NCBI GenBank assembly: GCA_006212045.1
Contig: PZPK01000005.1
Coordinates: forward strand, 1-64,000
Reading direction: 5' to 3'
Length of the DNA: 64,000 nt
Source: Oleiphilus sp.
GTDB taxonomy: Bacteria; Pseudomonadota; Gammaproteobacteria; Pseudomonadales; Oleiphilaceae
Both the position numbers and the translations under genes were made by a program. Under the pieces are notes generated by a model. It worked only from the letters and a program-made list of their open reading frames with translations. It did not search any database and was not told the origin of the DNA. Below, in pieces: positions 39,953 to 49,551 of the stretch; position 1 is the stretch's first letter; every line of letters starts with the position of its first letter.

Positions 39953-40150
39953 CACAGCGTCCCAGTCTTCCAGATAGTTTGTAAGCGTAGTGGATAATCA
40001 GCCTTTATACCGGCTATGATCGCTTTTCCCTTCCGTGAAGGGCTTCGATAAGATAATGTCTTCGCTTCCTCTTCACAACTCCTGCTTCAGGATTTGATCA
40101 TCAGACATGGCGGAAACTCTGGAATCCGCCGGGAGATACACACTAAACAC

Positions 40151-41197
40151 ATGAGCAAACGCAAGCTGAACCGTCGCCAAAAATGGCGCATAGAAAAAAT
40201 ACAGGCGGAAAAAGCTGCGCGCGCCGAAAAGAAACTCAGTCGCGTCGAGGAAATCGGCTCGGATGCTCTGGGCCCGGAACGCCATGGCCGCATTGTGGCG
40301 CATTTCGGACAAACCGTCGAAGTGGAAAGTCTGAACCCTGAAGCACCTGACAACGAGCGACAGCGTTGTTTTGTCCGCGCCAATCTTGATGCACTGGTCA
40401 CCGGAGATGAAGTAATCTGGCGGGCAGGGAAAGACGACAATGGCGTTGTGGAAATGCGCCAGACCCGCAGAAGTGTGCTGCAACGGCCAGACAAATATGG
40501 CCAATTGAAACCGGTCGCCGCGAATATTGACCGTATTGTCATTGTGGTGGCTCCGGAACCACACCCTCACGCCAACCTGATTGACCGTTATCTGGTTGCC
40601 GCCGAAACGCTGGATATCACTCCGGCCATCCTGTTCAACAAAAGTGATCTGATCGATGCCCGAAATCAGGACAAAGTCGAACAGTTGATCGTGCAGTACA
40701 CCGGATTAGGCTATGAAGTGCTGCGCACCAGTGCCAACGATATTGTCGAATGTGAAACCACTCTGCTTGATTGGATGAGCGACCATACCAGCGTTCTGGT
40801 CGGACAATCCGGTGTTGGAAAGTCCTCACTGATACGCAGTATTCTCGGGGACCAGAGTATTAAGGTTGGTGCGCTTTCCGAAAGCACAGGGAAAGGCACC
40901 CATACCACGACCACGGCCCGCCTGTTTCATTTACCCAAGGGGGGCATGCTGGTCGACTCTCCCGGTATTCGCGAATTCGGCCTTTGGCACATCTCGGAAC
41001 AGGAATTGCTCGAAGGGTTTATTGAATTTCGGCCATTTATTGGCCATTGCAAGTTTCGGGACTGCAAACATCAACAGGAGCCGGGCTGCGCCATTCGGGA
41101 GGCCAGCGAAAGTGGCGAGATAGGACAGGAAAGACTGCACAGTTACGAGCGCATTCGAAACAGTCTCGATGATGTCGAGACCTTGAATAACACATGA
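40151..41197 (+). CDS. rsgA: small ribosomal subunit biogenesis GTPase RsgA
   Basis: Late 30S assembly GTPase that checks the decoding site. The start was placed at the ATG giving MSKRKLNRRQKWRIEKIQAEKA, 19 codons into the track ORF; the lysine/arginine-rich N-terminus is typical. 348 residues. N-terminal OB fold, then a circularly permuted G domain in the order G4 (FNKSDL), G1 (GQSGVGKSS) and G3 (DSPGIREFG). The C-terminal zinc site is seen as CKFRDCKHQQEPGC. Divergent from orn across 198 bp. Confidence 0.96.
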   Translation: MSKRKLNRRQKWRIEKIQAEKAARAEKKLSRVEEIGSDALGPERHGRIVAHFGQTVEVESLNPEAPDNERQRCFVRANLDALVTGDEVIWRAGKDDNGVVEMRQTRRSVLQRPDKYGQLKPVAANIDRIVIVVAPEPHPHANLIDRYLVAAETLDITPAILFNKSDLIDARNQDKVEQLIVQYTGLGYEVLRTSANDIVECETTLLDWMSDHTSVLVGQSGVGKSSLIRSILGDQSIKVGALSESTGKGTHTTTTARLFHLPKGGMLVDSPGIREFGLWHISEQELLEGFIEFRPFIGHCKFRDCKHQQEPGCAIREASESGEIGQERLHSYERIRNSLDDVETLNNT

Positions 41198-41251
41198 GGC
41201 ACATAATCGTGCCGTTTCACCAGCCTCCAGTCATTGCATATTTTCTTTTAT

Positions 41252-41275
41252 TTACAACTGAGTCTATAGTTGTAA
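41252..41275. promoter_or_regulatory. palindrome upstream of the HDOD gene
   Basis: TTACAACT (41252-41259) and AGTTGTAA (41268-41275): 8-bp perfect arms with an 8-bp centre, about 43 bp before the HDOD start codon. Operator-like geometry. No T-run, so not a terminator of rsgA. A weak hairpin (GGCAC/GTGCC) directly after the rsgA stop is separate. Confidence 0.45.
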
Positions 41276-41317
41276 GGCAATCCCCTTACTAACGACAGCA
41301 CATGCGAACCAAGCGGA

Positions 41318-42952
41318 ATGAGCAAAGCGGACATGCCCGATAACGCCCAAGACTGGGCAAGTTTTTTACTGTCTAAACAGCTACCTTCTCCGCTCAAGAT
41401 TGGGCGCCACGTACTCAAGTCCCTCGAACACGGGCCTCAACCCTACAAAAAGATCGCACAAAGCCTGAATTCGGACCCGGTACTTTCGTTTTATATTATG
41501 GAAGCCGCTGGACGCGGAATCGACAACAACACCGAGTTCAGTAAAACGCTGGAACATGCACTCAGCATGATTGGCATCGATAAGTTGACTGAAACCATTC
41601 AGGCGATGCCGGTGGAGGCATTTTCGGCAGAAGAAGTCTCTTCACTGTATTTTTTGAAAACGCTCGTTCGCGCTTTGTATGCGGCGCATATCGCCAAACG
41701 CATAGCGATCGAAAAACAACAGTACAACGCCAGCGAACTGTTTTGGTCTTCGATGTTCGTCTACGTTCCGCTTTGGCATCTATGGCGATTCGCGACGCCT
41801 GAAATGCGCCTTCTACGTTATGCGATTAATACTAATCACAAGGCGAAAGCGCAGGCACAGATTGAAATTCTGAATGCCAGCGTTGAGGATATTTCGGCGA
41901 ATCTGGTCCATAAACTCGCGCTTCCTCCGCTGGTGCAAGCAAGCTATGACAAAAGTCATCAATTGACCCCTAAACAATGGGTGATGATCTCCAGGCACCC
42001 CAAGTCGCAGGGACAATTGCTGAACGTACTCGATGACAAAGACCTTAAAATGCTGATTCAGCAACCGACCTTTGTCGTTCAGATAGCAAAGCTCTTAGCT
42101 GACAACGCGCTGGATGACTGGTATGGACGCGGAACACGTCGTTGCCAACAGATATTGGCTGCCTACCTGCACAAAAGCCTGGACGATACCGTCCGGATGA
42201 CCCATGAAGTGGCGGCCGAAATGTCGCGGGAACACCCACTTCCCGGCATTCTATTACCGGCTGCGAGGCTATTTTTGCCTCCCCGACCTTCGAGAATCGG
42301 CAAGCTCGAATCCCCTGGCAGCACAGAGAACAACTCCGTTTCCAGGTTACCAAGCTCTGCAGATGCCTCTGCGGAGTCAAAAAAGCCTTCACCTTCGACC
42401 AAATCGGCCGCCCCCAAGCCCATTTATTCGGATCTGGTAAAGGCCATGTACAAGTCGCCTTCCGATTTTGCTGACCTGCATGAGCTGATGAATGGTGCCA
42501 CCAGTGCTCTGATCTACGGCTTGGGCCTGGGCCGCGCAACGATCAGTCTGATTAACAAGGAGAAAACACGGATTAAATGTTATTACTCTACCGGCTGCCA
42601 GGATCATGCAGAGCTTTCCGGTTTCGATGCAAAACTGGTCAAGGGCACCCTGTTTTCCAAATTGTGCGTCAAACCCTCCAGCATATGGATCAAAGCCAGC
42701 ACGGACGAAAAGATCACCAGTACCGTTCCCATGAACTTTAAACAAGTCGTTGGAATAGAGGACTATTTCCTGATGTCGATATTTGTGAATGAAAAACCTT
42801 TCGCTATCGCATACTGCGACGCCTATCCGGACAGGAAACTTAGCGAATCCGATTACAAGTACTTCAAGTACCTGTGCAAAGGCATTTCACAAGCCGTAGA
42901 CTATCTGGTGCGCCAGAAAAGAAAACGCGAGCAGGATGAGAACGAAAGTTAA
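41318..42952 (+). CDS. HDOD-domain signalling protein
   Basis: 544-residue cytoplasmic protein. Residues about 10-290 form an HDOD domain (LPSPLKIGRHVLKSLEHGPQ, then KIAQSLNSDPVLSFYIMEAAG and EHALSMIGIDKLTETI), a non-catalytic relative of HD hydrolases used in signalling and regulation. A low-complexity Ser/Pro/Lys linker (about 325-375) follows, then a second domain (about 380-530) with the general shape of a GAF module. In P. aeruginosa, as recalled, motAB lie between rsgA and rhdA; here this gene occupies that place. Exact role unknown. Confidence 0.8.
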   Translation: MSKADMPDNAQDWASFLLSKQLPSPLKIGRHVLKSLEHGPQPYKKIAQSLNSDPVLSFYIMEAAGRGIDNNTEFSKTLEHALSMIGIDKLTETIQAMPVEAFSAEEVSSLYFLKTLVRALYAAHIAKRIAIEKQQYNASELFWSSMFVYVPLWHLWRFATPEMRLLRYAINTNHKAKAQAQIEILNASVEDISANLVHKLALPPLVQASYDKSHQLTPKQWVMISRHPKSQGQLLNVLDDKDLKMLIQQPTFVVQIAKLLADNALDDWYGRGTRRCQQILAAYLHKSLDDTVRMTHEVAAEMSREHPLPGILLPAARLFLPPRPSRIGKLESPGSTENNSVSRLPSSADASAESKKPSPSTKSAAPKPIYSDLVKAMYKSPSDFADLHELMNGATSALIYGLGLGRATISLINKEKTRIKCYYSTGCQDHAELSGFDAKLVKGTLFSKLCVKPSSIWIKASTDEKITSTVPMNFKQVVGIEDYFLMSIFVNEKPFAIAYCDAYPDRKLSESDYKYFKYLCKGISQAVDYLVRQKRKREQDENES

Positions 42953-43064
42953 GTCCTGAAAACGCCTTCAAGACCGAATGCGGCGGCGAGTTTTGTATAG
43001 TCCCTGCTGTTTTGGTTTGATATGATTTGCGCCCTCACTGATCTGAAGAGAAACCGCCACGCCC

Positions 43065-43883
43065 ATGCTTCCTTTGATGCTTTCCGTTAACGAACTGAAT
43101 GACGCGCTTAAAAACGATGAACTGAGCGACACCCTCGTTATCGTCGATATTGGTAAATCCGAACGTTTTGCGTCAGAGCATATCCCGGGGGCCATCAACA
43201 TCACGCCAGCCGAAACACAACGTGGAGCGCCCATTCCGGGATTGATTCCAGAAGATAAAGAATTGAGTCATCTGGCGGGGCGCATTGGTCTGGGATCGGA
43301 CCTGCATTTGATTATTTATGATGATGAAGGTGGAGGCTGGGCAGGACGTTTCATCTGGCTGCTTGACGAAATAGGTCACCCGCATTACTCCTATCTGGAC
43401 GGTGGACTGCCTGCCTGGAAAGAGGCCGGCTTCTCTCTTGAGCAGGGCCCCGGTCAAACACACCGCTCCGATGGTACCAGCGTCTTTGCCTCGGGTTCCT
43501 GCTCGATTACAGGAGATGCACTCCTTGCAGGCCTGCCACAGGGCAGCTACAGCATTCTGGACGCCAGGTCGCCACAAGAATATACCGGAGAAAAAGTCAG
43601 TGCTGCACGCGGTGGCCATATTCCGGGTGCCGTTAATTATAACTGGACGAATGCGATCGACGCCGGGAATGCCATGCGCCTCCGACCTCTGGAGGAAATC
43701 AGAAAGGAATTCAGGGAGCTTGGAATTACCGGTGCTAAAACCGTTGTCACGCATTGCCAATCTCATCACCGATCCGGCCTGACCTATTTGATTTGCAAGT
43801 TGCTGGGTATTCCTGTTCTGGCCTACCCCGGATCGTGGGGAGAATGGGTAAATCGAAATGACACTCCCATCGCACAAGGCTAG
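43065..43883 (+). CDS. rhdA: thiosulfate sulfurtransferase (RhdA-type rhodanese)
   Basis: Two-domain rhodanese that moves sulfane sulfur from thiosulfate to cyanide or other thiophiles. The 272-residue protein has an inactive N-terminal domain (about 5-125) and an active C-terminal domain with Cys231 in HCQSHHRSG. That loop is the RhdA type known from Azotobacter (CQTHHRS), differing from the CGSG(V/T)T loop of mercaptopyruvate sulfurtransferases. It lies 47 bp upstream of psd, the same order as in Pseudomonas. Confidence 0.92.
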   Translation: MLPLMLSVNELNDALKNDELSDTLVIVDIGKSERFASEHIPGAINITPAETQRGAPIPGLIPEDKELSHLAGRIGLGSDLHLIIYDDEGGGWAGRFIWLLDEIGHPHYSYLDGGLPAWKEAGFSLEQGPGQTHRSDGTSVFASGSCSITGDALLAGLPQGSYSILDARSPQEYTGEKVSAARGGHIPGAVNYNWTNAIDAGNAMRLRPLEEIRKEFRELGITGAKTVVTHCQSHHRSGLTYLICKLLGIPVLAYPGSWGEWVNRNDTPIAQG

Positions 43884-43930
43884 CATCTCAACCGACCGAA
43901 CCCGATAAACCGAATATTCTGGATAAATAA

Positions 43931-44791
43931 ATGAATCTCGATAACCTTTTTGTGATGGGGCAGTATCTCGCACCACAACATCTGCTATCCCGCACAGCCG
44001 GATTACTGGCGGAATGCCGGATCTCTGCACTGAAAAACCCTATGATCGAGCGCTTTATTTCGCACTACGGTGTTGATATGAGTGAAGCGGAAAATCCGGA
44101 CCCTAGGAGCTACGTACATTTCAATCATTTTTTTACGCGTGCTTTGCGCCCTGACGCCAGAACGGTGGATTCGGACGAAAAGGCGTTTGTATCTCCGGTA
44201 GACGGCTGTATCAGCCAGCTTGGCAAAATCCGTCAGGGTCAGATCTTTCAGGCCAAAGGCCAGAGCTTCAGCGCAGTGGAATTGCTCGGTGGCGATATTG
44301 AACTGGCTCAGGAATTCATGGGCGGTGATTTTGCAACTATCTACCTTTCGCCAAAAGATTACCACCGTATTCATATGCCGATCACGGGCACTCTGCGTGA
44401 AATGATTTTCGTACCAGGAAAATTATTCTCGGTGAATCCGGTAACGACGGAAAAAGTTCCTCGCTTATTTGCACGCAACGAGCGTGTGGTCGCCATTTTT
44501 GATACTGAAATCGGCCCCGTTGCCATGGTGCTGGTTGGCGCAATGATTGTAGCAAGCATTGAAACCGTTTGGGCCGGCCTGGTGGCACCGGTCAAACGGC
44601 GGATCATGCACACGCATTACCAGCGGGAAAAGACCGAAATCAAGCTGGAAAAAGGCGAGGAAATGGGGCGATTCAAACTGGGCTCCACCGTTGTTCTTTT
44701 GCTACCGGAAGCCAAGGTGGATTTTGACCAAAGCCTGCAGGCAGGTTCAAGCCTGAGAATGGGTCAACGCACCGGTCTGCTGTCCAAATAG
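43931..44791 (+). CDS. psd: phosphatidylserine decarboxylase proenzyme
   Basis: Inner-membrane enzyme that makes phosphatidylethanolamine. The 286-residue proenzyme self-cleaves between Gly251 and Ser252 in LGST to create a pyruvoyl group on the alpha chain. Other triad members are seen in SPVDG (Asp91) and YHRIHMP (His). Conserved family segments FNHFFTRALRP and VNPVTTEKVPRLFARNERV are present. Follows rhdA and converges with epmA, 6 bp apart. Confidence 0.97.
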   Translation: MNLDNLFVMGQYLAPQHLLSRTAGLLAECRISALKNPMIERFISHYGVDMSEAENPDPRSYVHFNHFFTRALRPDARTVDSDEKAFVSPVDGCISQLGKIRQGQIFQAKGQSFSAVELLGGDIELAQEFMGGDFATIYLSPKDYHRIHMPITGTLREMIFVPGKLFSVNPVTTEKVPRLFARNERVVAIFDTEIGPVAMVLVGAMIVASIETVWAGLVAPVKRRIMHTHYQREKTEIKLEKGEEMGRFKLGSTVVLLLPEAKVDFDQSLQAGSSLRMGQRTGLLSK

Positions 44792-44797
44792 AAGACG

Positions 44798-45766
44798 CTA
44801 TGCGCGGGCCCAGGAAAAGGCCAGCACGGCATCAATATCAGGGGCGCCAGTACTGATCATCAACAGGCGATCAATCCCCAGGGCTACGCCAGCGCAGGCA
44901 GGCATACCATGTTCCAAAGCCGCCAGGAGATGTTCATCCAAAGGAATCTGTGGTTTTCCTTCCGCTTCGCGCTGCTGATTGTCCGCATCAAAACGCTGGC
45001 GTTGCTCCCGCGCATCCTGTAGCTCCCGATAGCCGTTGGCGATTTCCAGACCCTCGAGATACAGTTCGAAGCGCTGAGCGACCTGATGCCCGGCGGGGCT
45101 GCTTTGAATCTGTGCCAATGCGGCCTGCGACGCCGGATAGCCCACCAGAAAGGTTGCCTTGCCCCTGCCAAGAGTCGGCTCAATCAACGCGGACAAAAGT
45201 AGATCAAGGTAGTCATCCCGCGACATACCGGCCCCTGCCTGGAAATCTGCCCGTTCAAGGCATAGCGCTTTCAGTTGCTCAAGAGAGACCGAGAACGGGT
45301 CGATATGCAAATGGGCCAGAAAGGTTTCCCGATAATCGAGCAGTTCAAAGGACAGCTCACGTCCGAGTACCAGATTCACCAGGGCCAGCACTTCCTGCAT
45401 CAAGGCTTCCAGCGAAAAACCCGCGCGATACCATTCAAGCATGGTAAATTCAGGGTTATGGCGCCCCCCAAGTTCAGCAGCACGAAATGTTTTACAGATC
45501 TGGTAAATGTCGCCACTGCCGGATGCCAGCAGTCTTTTCATCGGAAACTCGGGAGAGGTGTGCAGGTACCTGCATTGCCCGTGGGGCAACTGCGACTGTT
45601 CCCCCAGTTGCATACTTGCCAGATGAGGATCGGTTGCCGTGGATGATCCCAGGATCGGGGTTTCAACTTCGAGCACATCGCGCTGCTCAAAAAAAGCCCG
45701 GATACTCCGATAGGCCTCGGCCCGGGCTTTCAATGCTTCCGGCTTTGCACCGGGAGTCCAGCTCAT
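44798..45766 (-). CDS. epmA: elongation factor P (R)-beta-lysine ligase EpmA
   Basis: Class II lysyl-tRNA synthetase-like enzyme (also GenX, PoxA, YjeA) that attaches (R)-beta-lysine to EF-P. The 322-residue protein lacks the tRNA-binding N-domain of LysS. Motif 2 and neighbouring signatures are seen (LHTSPEFPMKRLLASGSGDIYQICKTFRA, RHNPEFTMLEWYRAG), as is motif 3 GVALGIDRLLMI. It lies 25 bp downstream of efp on the same strand, so substrate and modifying enzyme are co-transcribed. Confidence 0.96.
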   Translation of the reverse strand: MSWTPGAKPEALKARAEAYRSIRAFFEQRDVLEVETPILGSSTATDPHLASMQLGEQSQLPHGQCRYLHTSPEFPMKRLLASGSGDIYQICKTFRAAELGGRHNPEFTMLEWYRAGFSLEALMQEVLALVNLVLGRELSFELLDYRETFLAHLHIDPFSVSLEQLKALCLERADFQAGAGMSRDDYLDLLLSALIEPTLGRGKATFLVGYPASQAALAQIQSSPAGHQVAQRFELYLEGLEIANGYRELQDAREQRQRFDADNQQREAEGKPQIPLDEHLLAALEHGMPACAGVALGIDRLLMISTGAPDIDAVLAFSWARA

Positions 45767-45791
45767 AAGTGAACGCTATGATTTGATCAGC

Positions 45792-46361
45792 TTACTTCGC
45801 CCGGCTCACGTAATCACCGGTTCGGGTATCGATGCGCAGCACCTCGCCGATATTCACGAACAGGGGCACGTTGACCACGGCTCCGGTGGAAAGCGTCGCG
45901 GGCTTGGTACCACCCTGTGCCGTGTCCCCTTTCAGACCGGGGTCGGTTTCAACCACTTCCAACTCAACAAAGTTTGGTGCGGTGACCGACAGAGGCGCGC
46001 CATTGAACAGTGTGACAACATAAACTTCCTGTTCCTTCAGCCATTTCACGGCATCCGCGACCGCCTTCTCGTCGGCCGCATGTTGTTCAAACGATCCATC
46101 TGTCATCATAAAGTGCCAAAACTCACCGTCGTTATAGAGATACTCCATGTCATACTCCATCACATCGGCACCTTCGAGTGACTCGCCGGAGCGGAAAGTG
46201 CGTTCCCAGACCCTACCCGATTTGAGATTTCGCAGCTTGACTCTGTTAAAAGCCTGCCCTTTGCCCGGCTTGACGAATTCGTTCTCAATAATGGAACAAG
46301 GGTCCCCGTCCAGCATTACTTTTAATCCGGAACGAAACTCATTGGTAGAAAAATTGGCCAT
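45792..46361 (-). CDS. efp: elongation factor P
   Basis: Translation factor that rescues ribosomes stalled at consecutive prolines. The start is the ATG with AGGA 6 nt upstream giving [19 protein letters not shown]; the track adds 15 extra residues. 189 residues, three beta-barrel domains. The lysine to be beta-lysylated is Lys34 in the loop PGKGQAF, matching presence of epmA and epmB. The domain III segment [12 protein letters not shown] closes the protein. Divergent from epmB over 98 bp. Confidence 0.98.
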   Translation of the reverse strand: MANFSTNEFRSGLKVMLDGDPCSIIENEFVKPGKGQAFNRVKLRNLKSGRVWERTFRSGESLEGADVMEYDMEYLYNDGEFWHFMMTDGSFEQHAADEKAVADAVKWLKEQEVYVVTLFNGAPLSVTAPNFVELEVVETDPGLKGDTAQGGTKPATLSTGAVVNVPLFVNIGEVLRIDTRTGDYVSRAK

Positions 46362-46459
46362 GCTATCCTCGTTAATTCGATACGTTCGACTGGCGCAGCC
46401 TGCCAACTTCCGTGTACATTAGGCCGCTAGCTCGCTATCGCATTCTAAAAAAGGCGCCA

Positions 46460-47509
46460 ATGATACAACGAAGCCATGTAGCTGTCGAAGCCAAAGACTC
46501 CATCAGCCTGATCCCTGCACAAGAAGACTGGAAAACCCTCCTCAAACAAAGCCGTATCTCGACCCGGGAGCTGCTGCAAGCCGTCGGGCTCGATCAGCAC
46601 CCGCTCGTGGATGAGCAAGCTGAATCGCTTTTCGAGCTACGGGTTCCAGGGCCGTATCTGGATAAAATAGAGAAAGGCAATCCGAATGATCCTCTACTTC
46701 TGCAGGTACTGCCTCAGGGGCGCGAGTTCGACAATCCGGAGGGATATACAACCGATCCTCTGGAGGAACAACAGTTTTCCCCTTTACCCGGAGTCATCCA
46801 TAAGTACCGCTCAAGAGTCCTGCTGATCGCGACACGGGCCTGTGCCATTCATTGTCGTTATTGCTTCAGAAGACATTTCCCCTACGATGAACACCGCCAT
46901 TCCCAACAGGACTGGCAACCTGCACTTGACTATATCCGCTCGCAACCGGACGTTAACGAAGTGATCCTGAGTGGCGGAGATCCACTGGTGATGAGCAATG
47001 CCGCACTGAAAAACCTGTTGAATGAGCTGGATGCACTGCCCGGACTCAAGCGCATTCGTATCCATTCGCGACTCGCAACCTCATTGCCCCAGCGTGTTGA
47101 TCAAAGCCTGCTGCAGCTAATGGAATCACTGAAGAAGCAGGTCATTCTGGTCATCCACTGCAATCATCCGCGAGAATTGGGACCGGATGTCGCCAAAGCC
47201 CTCAGGCAACTCAAGCAAGCTGGCGTAGTACTGCTGAACCAGTCGGTGCTGTTGCGCAAGGTGAATGACTGCCCTTTTGTGCTGGCTGAGTTGAGTGAGG
47301 CCTTGTTCGAGCACAATGTGCTGCCGTATTATCTGTTCACGCTTGACCCGGTATCAGGCAGTGCGCATTTTGATCTCGAGCGGGAAAAAGTATGTGAAGT
47401 TTATCGACAACTTTTAGGCAGGGTTCCGGGCTTTCTGGTACCCAGACTGGTTTCGGAATATGCCGGGCAAAGCTCGAAAACGCCTGTGGATTTAGGTCTG
47501 ACAATTTGA
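46460..47509 (+). CDS. epmB: EF-P beta-lysylation protein EpmB (lysine 2,3-aminomutase-like)
   Basis: Radical SAM, PLP-dependent enzyme that converts L-lysine to (R)-beta-lysine for EF-P. Start at the ATG with AAGG 6 nt upstream; 349 residues. The Fe-S/SAM motif is canonical CX3CX2C (CAIHCRYC) followed by FRRHFPYDE. The SAM-contacting GGDPL, RIHSRLATSLP and HCNHPRE segments are conserved. PLP lysine probably lies in the C-terminal part (EKVCEVYRQLLGRVPGFLVPR). Completes the efp-epmA-epmB set; the hydroxylase EpmC is not seen. Confidence 0.96.
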   Translation: MIQRSHVAVEAKDSISLIPAQEDWKTLLKQSRISTRELLQAVGLDQHPLVDEQAESLFELRVPGPYLDKIEKGNPNDPLLLQVLPQGREFDNPEGYTTDPLEEQQFSPLPGVIHKYRSRVLLIATRACAIHCRYCFRRHFPYDEHRHSQQDWQPALDYIRSQPDVNEVILSGGDPLVMSNAALKNLLNELDALPGLKRIRIHSRLATSLPQRVDQSLLQLMESLKKQVILVIHCNHPRELGPDVAKALRQLKQAGVVLLNQSVLLRKVNDCPFVLAELSEALFEHNVLPYYLFTLDPVSGSAHFDLEREKVCEVYRQLLGRVPGFLVPRLVSEYAGQSSKTPVDLGLTI

Positions 47510-47646
47510 AGCTCAAGTCAGGGAATAGAATGCGACAATTCCAAAATCCCTGCTATGCTTTTGTTTAAGTGCCGTAGTCTCGCGTCAAGACTCACTGCAA
47601 GGCGTAATACCCTTTTTACTCAAACAGTTATCAACCGGAATATTTA

Positions 47647-49437
47647 ATGCTGGGCCCTGAACTCGAACTGAATCTGACCATACCAGAGCAATCACTGACT
47701 TCCCTCTCATTTGCGGACCATAGCGCAGCAGGCATTGAGGACTGGACGAGCAATCTGCCCATGGCCAACGTGGGTGAAACAGCCCGTCAACTTTATCAGG
47801 GCATTATCGAAGTCAACAAGCTCGCCATGCCGCCTGCGACCCGCTCTCAAATACTGGAAACACTGCGGGATCCGATTCACTTTATCAGCAGCGAACTATC
47901 AAAGCACTTTCTGAATCAGGCCATCGCATTACCGGAAAAGCAGCAGAAAATTGCTAATCTTGTGCAGGCATTGCACATCCATCTGGCTACCGGCTACAAA
48001 ATTGTCATGATGGAATCCCTGGCCAGTATTACCAATGAAAAAGTTCGCAAAAATTTCGCTTGCGCATCACATCGCATGACCAGCGAATATGGCAACGTTC
48101 TGGTGCGCTCAAGTCAACTTTACTCAAATAGCCCCAAAGGCATCTGGGTTGAACTGCATCAGGTATACCGGTTCTCCGAAGGCATTGGTCTGCTGAAATA
48201 CACGATCAGCGACAAGCAGAACAAACATCTCGAAGATACACGTATCGATCAGGCATACAAACGCAACCTGCTGCTAAGCTGCGGCAAACCCAATCAGCTC
48301 AGGCAACATGAAATAGACGCTGCTTATGGCGCCTATGAACTTTGGGCTGATCATGTCGAAGTAGGCGAGGCCTTTTCTGCCAACTCTGTTTTCGTAATTA
48401 ACATGGAGCAGGATGCCCCGCCCAAGTATAAAAGCCTGCTGCATGAAGAACTGAATGACAAATATTATGGCTTCGATACGGCAGAACTGGTGCAGCGACT
48501 CACCGATCAGCTAAGTGCCAAACATCAGAAAAGCAGCGACGGCGTGGTGCATTTGAAGGTCCCCAAAGGGGTCAGCGATTCCATGCTCAATCACATCAGC
48601 CATGCGCTGGGAATTCTGACTAAACGAACTTTCAAACGCATCGCCAACAACGGCTCCCTGCACCTTTGTGTCGGCCTAAGCGCCAGCCATTACTATACGT
48701 CCGGGAAGAAATCCTTTCAGAATATTCTTCTGCAAAGCAATGCAGCGATCATGAGTTCTGAAAACCAGTACGTCGCCAAATCGCGCCAAAGCGAAGATGC
48801 CTGGAGTGATGCACATGACGCGGCGGGTGGAGGCCACATGGCCACACCGGCAGGCGTGCCGCTCGAGTTCGAGCGCCCTGAACAAGCGTCCAACAAACCG
48901 GAATTTCCGCAATATGTAGTGCCATTGATTAATACCAGTCCGGGCGGCTACTGCCTGCAATGGAACGATTCAATTCCGGGCAATGTGCAGGCTGGTGAAG
49001 TTCTGGCGGTCAGGGAGTCTTCGAATCAGCCTTGGAGCATTGCCGTAATCCGCTGGATTCGGCATGCCCGCAAACAGGGCACTCAGCTTGGCATCGAGTT
49101 GCTGGCGCCGCATGCGCAACCCTGCGCAGTACAATTGCTGCATCGTACCGGCGCACCCAGTGAATACCTGAGAGGCCTCTTATTGCCCGAGCTCAGCAGT
49201 ATCAGCCAGCCCTCAACCCTGATTACACCGCGTGTACCCTTTCAATCCGGACACAAAGTCTCGATTCGCTTCAGCGACAGCGAATCCAAATGTATACTCG
49301 AAAGTGCCGTCGCATCCACCGCCAGCTTTAACCAGTTCAAACTGTCACCGGCCGTCGCCCTGAATAATCTGACGACAAACCTGACAGGAGACAACGGTGA
49401 CGAAGATGATTTCGACTCGCTGTGGCCTTCACTGTAA
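47647..49437 (+). CDS. PilZ-like c-di-GMP-associated protein upstream of fimX
   Basis: 596-residue cytoplasmic protein of a family found just before fimX in Pseudomonas (the position of PA4958, from memory). The long N-terminal part (about 1-350) is alpha-helical without a recognised domain. Near residues 420-500 a PilZ-like stretch appears: VPLINTSPGGYCLQW contains the (D/N)xSxxG motif, followed by beta strands (IAVIRWIRHARKQGTQLGIELL). The RxxxR half of the c-di-GMP site is not clearly visible, so ligand binding is uncertain. An acidic tail ends the protein. GGA 7 nt before the ATG. Confidence 0.75.
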   Translation: MLGPELELNLTIPEQSLTSLSFADHSAAGIEDWTSNLPMANVGETARQLYQGIIEVNKLAMPPATRSQILETLRDPIHFISSELSKHFLNQAIALPEKQQKIANLVQALHIHLATGYKIVMMESLASITNEKVRKNFACASHRMTSEYGNVLVRSSQLYSNSPKGIWVELHQVYRFSEGIGLLKYTISDKQNKHLEDTRIDQAYKRNLLLSCGKPNQLRQHEIDAAYGAYELWADHVEVGEAFSANSVFVINMEQDAPPKYKSLLHEELNDKYYGFDTAELVQRLTDQLSAKHQKSSDGVVHLKVPKGVSDSMLNHISHALGILTKRTFKRIANNGSLHLCVGLSASHYYTSGKKSFQNILLQSNAAIMSSENQYVAKSRQSEDAWSDAHDAAGGGHMATPAGVPLEFERPEQASNKPEFPQYVVPLINTSPGGYCLQWNDSIPGNVQAGEVLAVRESSNQPWSIAVIRWIRHARKQGTQLGIELLAPHAQPCAVQLLHRTGAPSEYLRGLLLPELSSISQPSTLITPRVPFQSGHKVSIRFSDSESKCILESAVASTASFNQFKLSPAVALNNLTTNLTGDNGDEDDFDSLWPSL

Positions 49438-49551
49438 GCCCAACTAACTAAGTTTGATGGATCAAAGCAATTCGATCTGAGCAATTAAACCGAATTATCC
49501 GCCTTTGGCAGCGCCCTAGCGCACCGATTAGATGAGACAGCCTGAAGTATT

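Noticed and set aside
43173-44030. 285-residue minus-strand ORF opposite rhdA and psd
   Set aside because: Spans two confirmed plus-strand genes and their gap without any domain features.
47519-47552. Inverted repeat CAGGGA/TCCCTG after epmB as a terminator
   Set aside because: 22-nt loop, weak stem and no T-run; insufficient to call.
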